DNA from: Paractinoplanes maris
GTDB lineage: Bacteria; Actinomycetota; Actinomycetes; Mycobacteriales; Micromonosporaceae
Length of the DNA stretch: 64,000 nucleotides
Assembly (NCBI RefSeq): GCF_023544465.1
Contig: NZ_JALPVL010000017.1
Span: 186,001-250,000 of the forward strand
Reading direction: 5' to 3'
Made by a program: the position numbers and the translations under genes. The notes under the pieces were generated by a model. The model did no database searches. It had not been told where the DNA came from and saw only the letters and a program-made list of their open reading frames with translations. Positions 6,901 to 15,114 of the stretch are shown here, one piece after another. How positions within the stretch are numbered: the first letter of the stretch is position 1; each line of letters begins with the position of its first letter.

Positions 6901-8899
6901 GGGGCACCACCGCTCCGCCGCCGGCCGGCGATGCCGGTGGCAGCACGGTCCCGCCCACCAGCAGCTGCGGCTCCTCGGCGCCACCGGCGTCGAGGACCAC
7001 CCGGACGAGGATGAACTCGAGCGGCGCGGCCGGGGCCACCCCGATCTCGACGACCAGCCGCCCCGGACCGGTCGCGCCGGGCTCGCCGACCGTGACGAAC
7101 CACGACTCCTCCGGGGTGCCGCCGGCGAACGCGCCTCCGTCCGACAGCTCGCCCAGCAACTGCTCGAGGTGCCGGCGGATGCCGGTGCGCAACCGGTCCC
7201 CGGCCGGCTCGAAGACGGACCAGCCGAGCTGGCGCAGCACCACCCGCTCGACCTCCATGAGCAGGCGGCGGGTGGTGAGCTGGGCCAGCGCGGGGTCGGT
7301 GCTGAGGGTGCGGGCACCGGTCAGGCGCACCCCGTCCGGGGTCATCGCGAAGACGTCGACGCCCAGCCGGTGCAGCCGGTCGTGCAGGCCGGGCGGCACG
7401 GCGGTGGCCAGGTCGACGATCTGCGTGGCGAGCTCGTTGGCGGGCCCGCGGGCGAGTCCCTGGCGCAGCTCGCAGCGGGCGATGAGGCCGGCCGCCACGG
7501 CCGACGGCGGGATCGCCACCAGCCGGCGGCCGGGCATCGGGCCCGGGGTCCGCAGCCAGGGGTGATAGGCGGCCGCGAACGAGGAGGAGAACCGCGAGCG
7601 CCAGCGCAGCACGCGGGTGTCGTCGATGCCCGGCGGCACGTCGAGCAGGGCCACCACGCGCAGGTCCTCGGCCAGCGCGATCACCTGCTGCTGGCGCTCG
7701 GCCAGCTCGGCCAGTCCGTCGGGATCGGCCGGATCGAGGGTCAGCCCGTCCAGGCCGGACCGGGGCCTGGCCGGCCGCTGCGGTGCCGTGGCCACCCGGC
7801 GGCACGGCCGGAAGTCCGGACCGGCGCCGACCGGTTGCGGCGGCAGGGCCTCCACCGGAGCCGGCACGGCGAACAGGTCGGGCACGACCATCGAGGCCAC
7901 GTCGTCCACGTCGGCCAGACCCCGAAGTCCCGCGAGCACGTCGCCGGCCGTGACGGCCGCCCAACGGTCCTGTCCGGGTCGCTCCGGGTCGACCGTGACC
8001 ACGACCCCGGGGAGGTCCGGTCCGGGCCGCACGGTGCCGGCGCGGCCCTCCAGCGGGGCCACCAGCCGGGAGTCGCGGTGCAGCACGTCGGCCACATAGC
8101 GGGGGTGGGCGGCGAACAGGCCCAGACCGGTGAACAGCTCGTGGCGCCGGCGCGCCGGATCGGGGTCGACGACCTCGAGACGGCCCTCGACCAGCTCGGC
8201 CACGGTTCCCGGGCCGGTCGGGTGCCCCGGCTCGCACAGCGCCACCAGATCGGACCCGGCGTCGGTGAGATGCCCGCGCCTCTCCAGGCGTTGCACCAGG
8301 GCCACACCGGCTGTGCCGGTCGGTGAGGTGAGCCGCAGCAGGCTGCCGGGCACGATGACCGAGCCCGGGTCGAGCACGACCTCGGTGGCGCCGAAGCGGG
8401 CGGTCACCGTCGCGGTCAGCGTCCGGGTCACGTACGTCCAGGTGAGCTCGAGGTCGTTGCCCCACGTGCCCTCGTTGCGGGCGCGCAACTCCAGGCCGTC
8501 GAGCACGGAGAAGGCGGCACAGCCGGGCGGTGGGCGCGACTCACCGGGCTCGCTCGGGGCCGGCGCGACGATCCGGATCACGTACGCCCGCCGGCCCCCC
8601 TGGGCGAAGTAGGCCGCGACGGCGTGGGGCAGCAGGCCCGGCGGACCCTCGAAGGCACCGAACAGCTCCGCGTAGTCGTCCCAGCTCTCCACCGGCACCG
8701 GCACCGAGCGCCGGTAGCTGACCCCGCGGCCGGCCACCGCGACGTCGTCGACCTTCTCGTACGCCGGCCCGCGCGCCGCCACCCCGGCGAAGGCGGCCAC
8801 GTCGAGGCGCTCCACGGCCGCCCGGGGCTGCGGCACCTCGGGTACGTGGTAGACGCCGGGCGGGCCGAGCACCAGCGGGTCGTCGAGGCGGACGGTCAC
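6893..8899 (-). CDS. eCIS tail sheath protein 2
   Basis: A 668-residue contractile sheath subunit. The N-terminus PPGVYHVPEVPQP is the typical beta-strand exchanged between neighbouring subunits, followed by VAAFAGVAARGP. The C-terminal third has the conserved sheath core: RRLVAIPPSAVAAGLIARCELRQ, then ALAQLTTRRLLMEVERVVLRQLGWSVFEP, and the final EIGVAPAAPLEFILVRV strand. The middle carries a large variable domain, making it longer than the first sheath. The true start is GTG at 8899 inside a GTGA overlap with tube gene 1; the frame stays open further upstream but that part is a shadow of the tube gene. With sheath 1 it gives two sheath types, as in other eCIS loci. Confidence 0.93.
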   Translation of the reverse strand: MTVRLDDPLVLGPPGVYHVPEVPQPRAAVERLDVAAFAGVAARGPAYEKVDDVAVAGRGVSYRRSVPVPVESWDDYAELFGAFEGPPGLLPHAVAAYFAQGGRRAYVIRIVAPAPSEPGESRPPPGCAAFSVLDGLELRARNEGTWGNDLELTWTYVTRTLTATVTARFGATEVVLDPGSVIVPGSLLRLTSPTGTAGVALVQRLERRGHLTDAGSDLVALCEPGHPTGPGTVAELVEGRLEVVDPDPARRRHELFTGLGLFAAHPRYVADVLHRDSRLVAPLEGRAGTVRPGPDLPGVVVTVDPERPGQDRWAAVTAGDVLAGLRGLADVDDVASMVVPDLFAVPAPVEALPPQPVGAGPDFRPCRRVATAPQRPARPRSGLDGLTLDPADPDGLAELAERQQQVIALAEDLRVVALLDVPPGIDDTRVLRWRSRFSSSFAAAYHPWLRTPGPMPGRRLVAIPPSAVAAGLIARCELRQGLARGPANELATQIVDLATAVPPGLHDRLHRLGVDVFAMTPDGVRLTGARTLSTDPALAQLTTRRLLMEVERVVLRQLGWSVFEPAGDRLRTGIRRHLEQLLGELSDGGAFAGGTPEESWFVTVGEPGATGPGRLVVEIGVAPAAPLEFILVRVVLDAGGAEEPQLLVGGTVLPPASPAGGGAVVPRD

Positions 8900-9360
8900 T
8901 TCTCGTACTCGATCGACTCGGGCGCGAGGTGGAGCTCCTCCATGGCCACCTCGCCGCCACCCTTGGCCACCAGGGTGGGGCCGACCCACTTCTTGGGGTG
9001 CGCGTTGCCCAGCTTGAAGACCACGGCCCGCTGGTCGCTCTCGTCGTTCAGCGTGATCGTGACCGATCGCGGGTCGTAGAGGCCCTTGCGCACGTCGTTG
9101 AACCACTGGAACAGGTCGGTCGAGCCGTAGAGCCCGCGCTTGAGCGTGACCTCGTCGACCTTGTAGGTGTTGGGGATCTTCCGGACGGTGTTGACCTTGT
9201 CCTCGCCGTCGCGGTACTCGGAGATGTTCAGCTCCGAGCCCAGCCCGGACACGTCGGAGCAGAAGCCGTGGAAGGCCGCCCCGCCGCCGGAGGTCGAGGC
9301 CGCGAACTCGACGACGAACCGGAAGGCGCCGTACGGGCGGCGATCGTCACGCTCAGGCAT
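8896..9360 (-). CDS. eCIS inner tube protein 1 (gp19-like, Afp1-type)
   Basis: A 154-residue tail tube subunit (T4 gp19/T6SS Hcp fold family), probably the main ring protein of the inner tube because it directly follows the main sheath gene. It has AFRFVVEF near the start, FCSDVSGLGSELNISEYRDG, the KVDEVTLKRGLYGSTDLFQWF core motif shared by eCIS tube proteins, and GNAHPKKWVGPTL with the terminal MEELHLAPESIEYEK. It lies 28 bp downstream of sheath 1 and overlaps sheath 2 by four bases. Length is typical. Cargo would travel inside or at the end of this tube; no effector gene is visible in the window. Confidence 0.95.
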   Translation of the reverse strand: MPERDDRRPYGAFRFVVEFAASTSGGGAAFHGFCSDVSGLGSELNISEYRDGEDKVNTVRKIPNTYKVDEVTLKRGLYGSTDLFQWFNDVRKGLYDPRSVTITLNDESDQRAVVFKLGNAHPKKWVGPTLVAKGGGEVAMEELHLAPESIEYEK

Positions 9361-9388
9361 CGGTGCATCCCTTCTGCTGGTGGCCGGA

Positions 9389-11221
9389 TCAGCCGCGCGC
9401 GTCGGCGGTGAACTGGCCGATCCGGAAGATCACGAACTCCGCCGGCCGGACCGGGGCCACACCGATCAGGCAGATCAGGCGGCCGTTGTCGAGGTCGTTC
9501 TGCGTCATGGTCGACCGGTCGCAACGGACGAAGTACGCCTCGTCCGGGGTGGCCCCGAGCAGGGCACCGCTGCGCCACTGGACCTGCAGGAAGTCCTCGA
9601 CCGTCTGGGTGAGATTGCGCCACAGGGCCTCGCCGTTGGGTTCGAACACGGCCCACTGGGTGGACAGGTCGATCGAGTGCTCGAGAAAGATGAAGAGCCG
9701 CCGTACGTTGACGTAGAGCCACTCGGGGTCGGAGCTCAGCGTGCGGGCGCCCCACACCCGGTTGCCCCGCCCGGCGAAGAACCGCAGCGCGTTGATGTGC
9801 TCGGGGTTCAGCACCTGGTTGCGACCGGTGTTGATGTTCATCTCGAGCCGGCTCAGCCCGAACACGACCTCGTTGGCCGGCGCCTTGAAGACACCGCGGG
9901 TGACGTCGTTGCGGGCGTAGATGCCGGTGACGAAACCCGACGGCGGGAGCATCAGGCGCGGCGTCGGCACGCCCGGTGCCGGTGGCCCACTGGGGTCCAG
10001 GATCTCCACCCACGGGTGGTACAGCGCGGCGTACTTGGAGTCGAAGTTGCCGCGGAAGGCCCGGATCTCGTTGAGTGAGGCGCCGCGCGGCCCGTCCACC
10101 ACAGCGATCCGGTAGCGGGCCAGCTCGGCGTGGCGGATCAGGTTCTGCGTGGCGAGGAACCGGTCGGCCTCCTCGTCGATCGCTCCCGCGTCCGGGGCGG
10201 CGACGATCGCGATGTCGTCCACGTCGGCCAGCGCGCTCAGGCCGGTCGCCTTGTTGCTCGCGTCGTCCGGGTCGGCCTCGTGGCCCATCAGCTCGAGCGC
10301 GGTGATCGCCCGCCCGTCCGAGCCGCCGGCCAGGCGGTAGGTCTTCTCCGGTCCAGCGTCGCCGATCAGCGCCTGCAGCAGCTGGATCGGCGTGGTGCCG
10401 GCCGTCACGAAGTCGTGGTCGAACCAGACCGGGCAGTCCTCGTCCTGCGGGTCGTCGCGGTCGAGCACGCGGCTCAGCGAGCGGCGGCCGTTGTGGGCCA
10501 GGCCGAGCCGCGGGAAGACAGTCTCCCGCTCGGCGGCGTCGGTGATGGTGACGGTCACCTCGACCGGCAGGAGCCAGGAGGCCACGGAGGGCGGGGCGGG
10601 AGCACCCATACGGTCGAAGAAGGTCTGGGTGCCGTCCACCGCGATGCTCAGGATCCGCAGTGCGCCCGGCGCGATCGGCTTGGCCAGGTCCGGCTGCCGG
10701 CCGGGATCCACGACCTCCAGCAACGTGCCCGATTCGACGCCCCGGGCCTGCGCGGCGGCTCCGAGGTGGATCCCGACGTCGCCCGAGCGGACCGCGGTCA
10801 CCCGCACGGCCAGGTTGCCGTGGCGTCCCGGCCACCGGGCGCGGAACCGGGCCAGCGACGGGGTGGCGGTCGCGACCGGGATGTCGTCCGAGGTGGCGAC
10901 CCCGTCACCGACGACCGGCTCGACGTAGACCCGGGAGACGTAGAGTCGCTGCCCGCCGTTGAGGAAGTACGCGCGTACGGCGTGGGCCAGGTACGGGATG
11001 GAGAAGTCGTCGTACGCCTCGAGGCCGCCGTAGACGCGCTCGAACTCCGGATAGTTGGTCACCAGACGCGGTTCGGCCGACTGCGGCCCGCCCCGGTACT
11101 GCACCGGGCCGAACCGGGTGCGCCCGGCGAACGCGGTGGTCGAGGTGGACACCGCACTGATGGTGCTCGCGCGGAAGCTGACCTCTTCGAGGTAGACGCC
11201 GGGCGCCAGATACTCGGGCAT
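9389..11221 (-). CDS. eCIS tail sheath protein 1 (main sheath)
   Basis: A 610-residue contractile sheath subunit. The N-terminus MPEYLAPGVYLEEVS is the canonical sheath start (PGVY.E), followed by TAFAGRTRFGP. The C-terminal core has PRLMLPPSGFVTGIYARNDVTRGVFKAPANE, NRVWGARTLSSDPEWLYVNVRRLFIFLEHSID, STQWAVFEPNGEALW, the ATPDEAYFVRCDRSTMTQ stretch and GVAPVRPAEFVIFRIGQF. These are the conserved inter-subunit and tube-facing elements of eCIS sheaths. It lies 26 bp after the stop of the gene encoding the carboxypeptidase-regulatory-like protein. Its position ahead of tube 1 and its canonical length suggest it is the principal sheath. Confidence 0.96.
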   Translation of the reverse strand: MPEYLAPGVYLEEVSFRASTISAVSTSTTAFAGRTRFGPVQYRGGPQSAEPRLVTNYPEFERVYGGLEAYDDFSIPYLAHAVRAYFLNGGQRLYVSRVYVEPVVGDGVATSDDIPVATATPSLARFRARWPGRHGNLAVRVTAVRSGDVGIHLGAAAQARGVESGTLLEVVDPGRQPDLAKPIAPGALRILSIAVDGTQTFFDRMGAPAPPSVASWLLPVEVTVTITDAAERETVFPRLGLAHNGRRSLSRVLDRDDPQDEDCPVWFDHDFVTAGTTPIQLLQALIGDAGPEKTYRLAGGSDGRAITALELMGHEADPDDASNKATGLSALADVDDIAIVAAPDAGAIDEEADRFLATQNLIRHAELARYRIAVVDGPRGASLNEIRAFRGNFDSKYAALYHPWVEILDPSGPPAPGVPTPRLMLPPSGFVTGIYARNDVTRGVFKAPANEVVFGLSRLEMNINTGRNQVLNPEHINALRFFAGRGNRVWGARTLSSDPEWLYVNVRRLFIFLEHSIDLSTQWAVFEPNGEALWRNLTQTVEDFLQVQWRSGALLGATPDEAYFVRCDRSTMTQNDLDNGRLICLIGVAPVRPAEFVIFRIGQFTADARG

Positions 11222-11247
11222 GAAGGCCTCTCAGGGTCGCGGGCGGG

Positions 11248-12093
11248 TCAGGTGACGACGATCGGGGCGGGACGCACGGCCCGGCCGCGCGGGAGGGTCT
11301 GCCGGCTGGTGATCCGGTGGGTGTATCCGGCCGGCAGCCGCTCGCCCGCCTCGGCCGGGTCGCCCGCCCCGAGCGCGGTCACGGGCTCGACCGGTAGCAG
11401 CCAGAGCGGGTCGGCACGCGACCGGCTGGGCGAGTCGACCGGGTCGCTGTGCGGCGGGAGGTCGCGGGCGAACACGGCCACGTCGACGTCGACCGTGGTG
11501 GCCCGCGAGGTCGCGACCGGCACCGGCAGGGGGCCGACGACCAGGAGGAACTCACCGCGGTGGTCGGCCTGCGCCCGCCACAGGACCGGTCCGGCACCGG
11601 CCGGGCGCGCCTCGATCCGGGCCCATGGGACAGCTTCACCGGCGCGCACGACCCGGCCGAGCATGGCCGTCGTGCCGGGAGCCAGCCCGCGCCGGCGGCC
11701 GGGGAACAGCACCGGCCGGTGCGCCCGCGCCGGTTTGCCGGGCAGGTCGTCGGTCCCGAGCACGGCGGCGAAGGTGGGCGCCGGGACGGAGAGCCGGCGG
11801 GGCACGTACTGCTCACTGGGATCGACGATCCGGATCGGGATCAGCGGCGCGGAATCGGTCACGGCCGAGCCGAATCGCAGCGCGAACCGTCCGGTCCGGC
11901 TGCGCCGCAGGGCCGGCAGCCCCATCGTGTGGTCCGGCCGATCGGGCACCGGATGCGGTCCCGGCACCCTTTCCAGCAGCACCGAGACGGTGAGACCAGG
12001 ACGGCGTACGGGTTCGAGGGCGTCCACCGGGTCGACGCCGAGCCGCAGACGGAACACGCGCTCGGCCCAGTCGCCGGACAGGTAGGTGTTCAT
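11248..12093 (-). CDS. eCIS accessory protein with carboxypeptidase-regulatory-like beta-sandwich
   Basis: A 281-residue protein of unassigned function between the cap gene and the main sheath gene; its ATG overlaps the cap gene stop (ATGA). Residues 140-190 (MLGRVV, AVPWARIEARP, QADHRGEFLLVVG) look like a carboxypeptidase-regulatory/transthyretin-like beta-sandwich, a fold that often decorates structural or adhesive proteins. The first 100 residues are strand-rich with LTVSVLLERVPG and APLIPIRIVDPSEQYVPRR. There are no hydrophobic spans and no signal peptide, so it should be cytoplasmic until the particle is released. In some eCIS loci such a domain is fused to the DUF4255 cap protein; here it would be a separate partner. 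The fold assignment is from pattern alone. Confidence 0.7.
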   Translation of the reverse strand: MNTYLSGDWAERVFRLRLGVDPVDALEPVRRPGLTVSVLLERVPGPHPVPDRPDHTMGLPALRRSRTGRFALRFGSAVTDSAPLIPIRIVDPSEQYVPRRLSVPAPTFAAVLGTDDLPGKPARAHRPVLFPGRRRGLAPGTTAMLGRVVRAGEAVPWARIEARPAGAGPVLWRAQADHRGEFLLVVGPLPVPVATSRATTVDVDVAVFARDLPPHSDPVDSPSRSRADPLWLLPVEPVTALGAGDPAEAGERLPAGYTHRITSRQTLPRGRAVRPAPIVVT

Positions 12094-12689
12094 CGCCTGC
12101 TCCCGGTTCGCATCCCGCGGACGGCGGTGAGGACGGGCGGCCCGGGTTCGGCGGCGCCGGTCACGATCACGACGATCCGCACGAGATACGGCACGCTGAG
12201 CCGGAAGTTGCAGCGCAGGCTGTCGAACGTGCGCATGAGGTCCTCGGTCGGCAGGTCCTCGAGGACGAACTGCACCGACTCGGCGGGACCCCAGTCGCCG
12301 CCCGGCAGCAGCTGCGCCGAGCCCAGCCCCGCGGGCCGTTCCAGGATCTGCAACGTGCGGCCGATGACGCGGTGCTCGTGCTCGGCGTTGTCGCCCCACG
12401 CGGTGAGCAGGTAATGCAGGTCGAGCGGCAGGTAGGACCGGCCGTCCTCAGCACTCACGGCCGACCATCCGGGCCGGGTCACCTTGTCGAAGTCCACCCG
12501 GTACAGCAGGATCGACAGCCCCGGCCGGGGCACGGCCATCGCCGGGGGATCGATGTCGTCGGTGCGCACCAGGACGGCCTGGGTGAGCTCGTCGTCGATC
12601 GGCGGCACAGCCTCGAAGCCGGTGTTGAGCACGAGCTCGATGCTCTTGCCCACCGCAGCGATCCCACCGAACCCGGCCATGCGGGCCAT
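12090..12689 (-). CDS. eCIS cap/terminator protein, DUF4255 (Pvc16/Afp16 N-terminal type)
   Basis: A 199-residue DUF4255 (Pvc16 N-terminal) protein. Afp16-type proteins cap the distal end of the sheath-tube and end its polymerisation. Visible hallmarks are IAAVGKSIELVLNTGF at the start, PGLSILLYRVDFDK, the SYLPLDLHYLLTAWGDNAEHEHRVIGRTLQIL block and the LSVPYLVRIVVI strand before the end. It is the first gene of the visible operon, so the promoter should lie upstream of 12689. The gap to the convergently placed SfnB-like gene upstream is only 44 bp, so the promoter may lie inside that neighbour or be shared. Two in-frame ATGs three codons apart leave the first residue uncertain. Confidence 0.93.
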   Translation of the reverse strand: MARMAGFGGIAAVGKSIELVLNTGFEAVPPIDDELTQAVLVRTDDIDPPAMAVPRPGLSILLYRVDFDKVTRPGWSAVSAEDGRSYLPLDLHYLLTAWGDNAEHEHRVIGRTLQILERPAGLGSAQLLPGGDWGPAESVQFVLEDLPTEDLMRTFDSLRCNFRLSVPYLVRIVVIVTGAAEPGPPVLTAVRGMRTGSRR

Positions 12690-12733
12690 GGTTCCGGCCG
12701 GCCGTCACCGAGCCGTCACGCCGGCTGAGCCCC

Positions 12734-13900
12734 TCAGAGCTGCCCGTGGTTCGGAGGCTGGACGTCGCCGAGTTCCCACGCGGCCAGGTGGTGGTATTTC
12801 CAGTCGACCGGGTCGTGGACGCTGTGCGTGCGGGCGTTGCGCCAGTGCCGGTCGAGGTCGTACTTGGCGGCGGCCGAGCTGGTGCCGCACAGGGCGAACA
12901 GCTCCGAGCCGGCCTCCACCGCGACCTCGCTGCCGAAAGCCTTCGCGGCGGCCACGGCCAGCGAGCCCCGGGCGGCGGTCGCGGCGTCGGCCGGCACCCG
13001 GCCGATCTCGTCGAGCGTCCGGGCGGCCTCGCCCAGCAGTGCCTCGGCGGCCCGGACGCGGGTGGCCAACCGGCCGTAGCGGTACATGACGTGCGGGTCC
13101 TCGCCGGCCGCGGTGGCACCGGCCCGGACGGCCTCGGTCGACGGGCGGGCCTTCTCCCGCAGGTAGGAGCGGGCGTCGGCCAGGGCGCAGCCGGCGATGC
13201 CGACCTCGATGGCCGCGTGCACGAGCTGGGCGCGGGCGCCCAGCTGCTGCGGCACCTCGTACGCCCGGGAGTAGTCGAGGGCGAACTCGACCGGCACGTC
13301 GGTGAAGGTGGCGGTGCCGCTGATCGTGGCCCGCTGACCGATCACGTCCCAGTCCGTGCCGACCTCGACCCCGTCCGCGTCGCGCGGCACAAAGGCGAGC
13401 ACCAGCCGGCCGTCCTCGCCGATCGCGCTCACCGCGATCCAGGCGCTGGTGAGGGCGCCGGTGGCGTAGAACTTGACGCCGGTCAACCGGCCCCCGGTGA
13501 CCCGGGTCTTCAGATCCTGGGCGTGCTTGCCGCCCCTCTCGGCCAGCGCGTTGCCGATCCGGCGCCCGGCCAGCACCTCGGCGAACAGGCGCTTACGCAG
13601 GTCGGCGCCGCCGTGCACGGCCAGCACATCGATCAGCAGGTAGTGGGCCTGCGGCACCTGGGCGATGGCCGGGTCGGCGGCGGCGATCAGCCGGGTCACC
13701 TCGGCCAGCGTCGACGGGCCGAGGCCGGGGCCGCCGTCCTCGGGCGGGATCGTGATGGCGAGCAGGCCGGAGCCGTCGAGCAGGGCCAGGGCTTCGCGGG
13801 GGACGACGCCGGCGCCGTTGCGGTCGCGCTCGACGGCCCCGGGGGCCAGGGCGGCGGCAAGCTGGGTGGCGGCGGCGACAGCCTCGTCGTGGGTCCTCAT
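12734..13900 (-). CDS. SfnB/DszC-type acyl-CoA dehydrogenase-fold flavoprotein
   Basis: A 388-residue acyl-CoA-dehydrogenase-fold protein of the SfnB/DszC (sulfur acquisition, dibenzothiophene monooxygenase-like) group. These use reduced flavin to oxidise sulfur compounds, unlike true acyl-CoA dehydrogenases. Evidence includes AITIPPEDGGPGL, an N-terminal helical domain, QVPQAHYLLIDVL, VTGGRLTGVKFYATGAL in the beta domain, and the C-terminus DRHWRNARTHSVHDPVDWKYHHLAAWELG followed by NHGQL, which is typical of this subgroup. It lies immediately upstream of and in the same direction as the eCIS genes (44 bp), but a functional link is unlikely. A link with the sulfonate island at 42-49 kb is more natural. 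Confidence 0.85.
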   Translation of the reverse strand: MRTHDEAVAAATQLAAALAPGAVERDRNGAGVVPREALALLDGSGLLAITIPPEDGGPGLGPSTLAEVTRLIAAADPAIAQVPQAHYLLIDVLAVHGGADLRKRLFAEVLAGRRIGNALAERGGKHAQDLKTRVTGGRLTGVKFYATGALTSAWIAVSAIGEDGRLVLAFVPRDADGVEVGTDWDVIGQRATISGTATFTDVPVEFALDYSRAYEVPQQLGARAQLVHAAIEVGIAGCALADARSYLREKARPSTEAVRAGATAAGEDPHVMYRYGRLATRVRAAEALLGEAARTLDEIGRVPADAATAARGSLAVAAAKAFGSEVAVEAGSELFALCGTSSAAAKYDLDRHWRNARTHSVHDPVDWKYHHLAAWELGDVQPPNHGQL

Positions 13901-13912
13901 CGGCGCACCGTA

Positions 13913-14326
13913 TCAGCGGCTCAGCAGCTCCAGGGTGCGCTGGTCGGGGCCGTCGTAGAAGCGGTCGATGACCTGCTGGAACGGGCCGGGGTCGCCGTCG
14001 GCCGCCGCTTCCTGGAACAACGTCATCGACGAACGGAGCTTGAGGTCGTCGGGATGGCCGAAGATGTCCGCCGCGGTGCGGTCGCTGCCGGCCAGGATCG
14101 CCACCAGCTCATACAGGCGCGGGCCGAGAACCGGGTGCGCTAGATAGGCGCGGGCCTCGTCGAGGTCACGGATCGCGTACTGCTGGGCCGTCGGACTGGA
14201 ACCGAGGCCGCGCAGCTGCGGAAAGATGAACCACATCCAGTGCGTGCGCTTGCGCCCGGCCTGCAGTTCGGAGCGGGCGTTCTCGTACGTGTCGTTCTGC
14301 GCTTGCACGAAGCGGTCGAGATTCAT
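13913..14326 (-). CDS. DUF1810 family protein
   Basis: A 137-residue DUF1810 protein, a compact all-helical family with no agreed function. It has the full signature: MNLDRFVQAQNDTYENA, the K-R-T-H-W-M-W-F-I-F-P-Q-L-R-G-L-G core, AQQYAIRDLDEARAYLAHPVLGPRL, the DLKLRSSMTLF block and a terminal FYDGPDQRTLELL. The ATG at 14326 was preferred to an in-frame upstream ATG at 14389 because the family starts at MNLDRF. It ends 13 bp upstream of the SfnB-like gene start on the same strand, so the two may be cotranscribed. Confidence 0.9.
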   Translation of the reverse strand: MNLDRFVQAQNDTYENARSELQAGRKRTHWMWFIFPQLRGLGSSPTAQQYAIRDLDEARAYLAHPVLGPRLYELVAILAGSDRTAADIFGHPDDLKLRSSMTLFQEAAADGDPGPFQQVIDRFYDGPDQRTLELLSR

Positions 14327-14483
14327 CGGTTCAGCGTCTCCTGGCCCGTTTTCGGCGGCAACCGCGGATCCCCCGGTTCCGTGGCGCACCCGAAACGGGA
14401 CACGGGTGCCGGTATGGGACTGCCATGGGTGGCTGAATCAGAAATGGCGCCGGTAAGGCCCCATAGTTGCTGACAATGAGAGC

Positions 14484-15104
14484 ATGTCGGACGGCGAATT
14501 TCTCGGGTATGCCGGGGCGCTGGCGGTCGCCGGGCTGCTGTTCCTGATCCTGGCCGTGCTGGGCCTGGGCCAGGGTCTCGTCATGCGCGTGCTCGACGTA
14601 CTCCTGGGACTCGCGTTCCTGGGCTACGCGGGCTACCTGATGGTGGTGGCTCCGGACTCGCCGTTCACCTCGTGGTTCGTGTTCGTGACCCCGGCGCTCG
14701 GCCTCGCCGCGGCGGTGGTCGCGCGCCGGCGCTCCCGCGCCAGGATCAAACGCCTCGAGGAGGCCGGTTCCCAGCCGTACGCGGGTCAGCACGCGACAAA
14801 CCACGCGGAGCGCCAGCCGTTCCCGTCCCCGCCACCACCACTCGACCCGTCCGCGCCCGCGGCGAAGCCGGACAAGAAGCAACCCGAACGGCCCTCCACC
14901 GCGCTGCCGTCCGGGCTGCCCCCGTCGGGCCTCGGTGAGCGCCCGGTCGAGGCCGAGCCCCGGCCGCCGCGCCCGTCCGGCCTGCCCAAGACGCACGCGG
15001 AGCCCGACTACCGGGCGCGCCACGGAGCCTCCGGCGGCGAGACGGCCGACCACGACTACGCCGGCGGCCGCCACCGGGCGAACGGCGCCGCCGAGCCTGA
15101 GTAG
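14484..15104 (+). CDS. two-to-three-span membrane protein with proline-rich tail
   Basis: A 206-residue protein of unrecognised function. Residues 6-27 (GYAGALAVAGLLFLILAVLGLG), about 34-52 and about 62-80 are hydrophobic and should span the membrane; a basic cluster (ARRRSRARIKR) follows and would lie in the cytoplasm. Residues 90-206 are disordered-looking, rich in proline, glutamate and alanine. No enzyme motif is visible. It is divergent from the DUF1810 gene, with a 157-bp gap holding both promoters, and is followed 10 bp later by the maleylpyruvate isomerase-fold gene, suggesting a two-gene unit. Confidence 0.75.
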   Translation: MSDGEFLGYAGALAVAGLLFLILAVLGLGQGLVMRVLDVLLGLAFLGYAGYLMVVAPDSPFTSWFVFVTPALGLAAAVVARRRSRARIKRLEEAGSQPYAGQHATNHAERQPFPSPPPPLDPSAPAAKPDKKQPERPSTALPSGLPPSGLGERPVEAEPRPPRPSGLPKTHAEPDYRARHGASGGETADHDYAGGRHRANGAAEPE

Positions 15105-15114
15105 ATTTCGCGGC

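Noticed and set aside
1..12689. Prophage tail genes or type VI secretion
   Set aside because: No capsid, portal, terminase, holin or T6SS membrane-complex genes; the DUF4255 cap, LysM hub and paired sheath/tube genes fit an eCIS.
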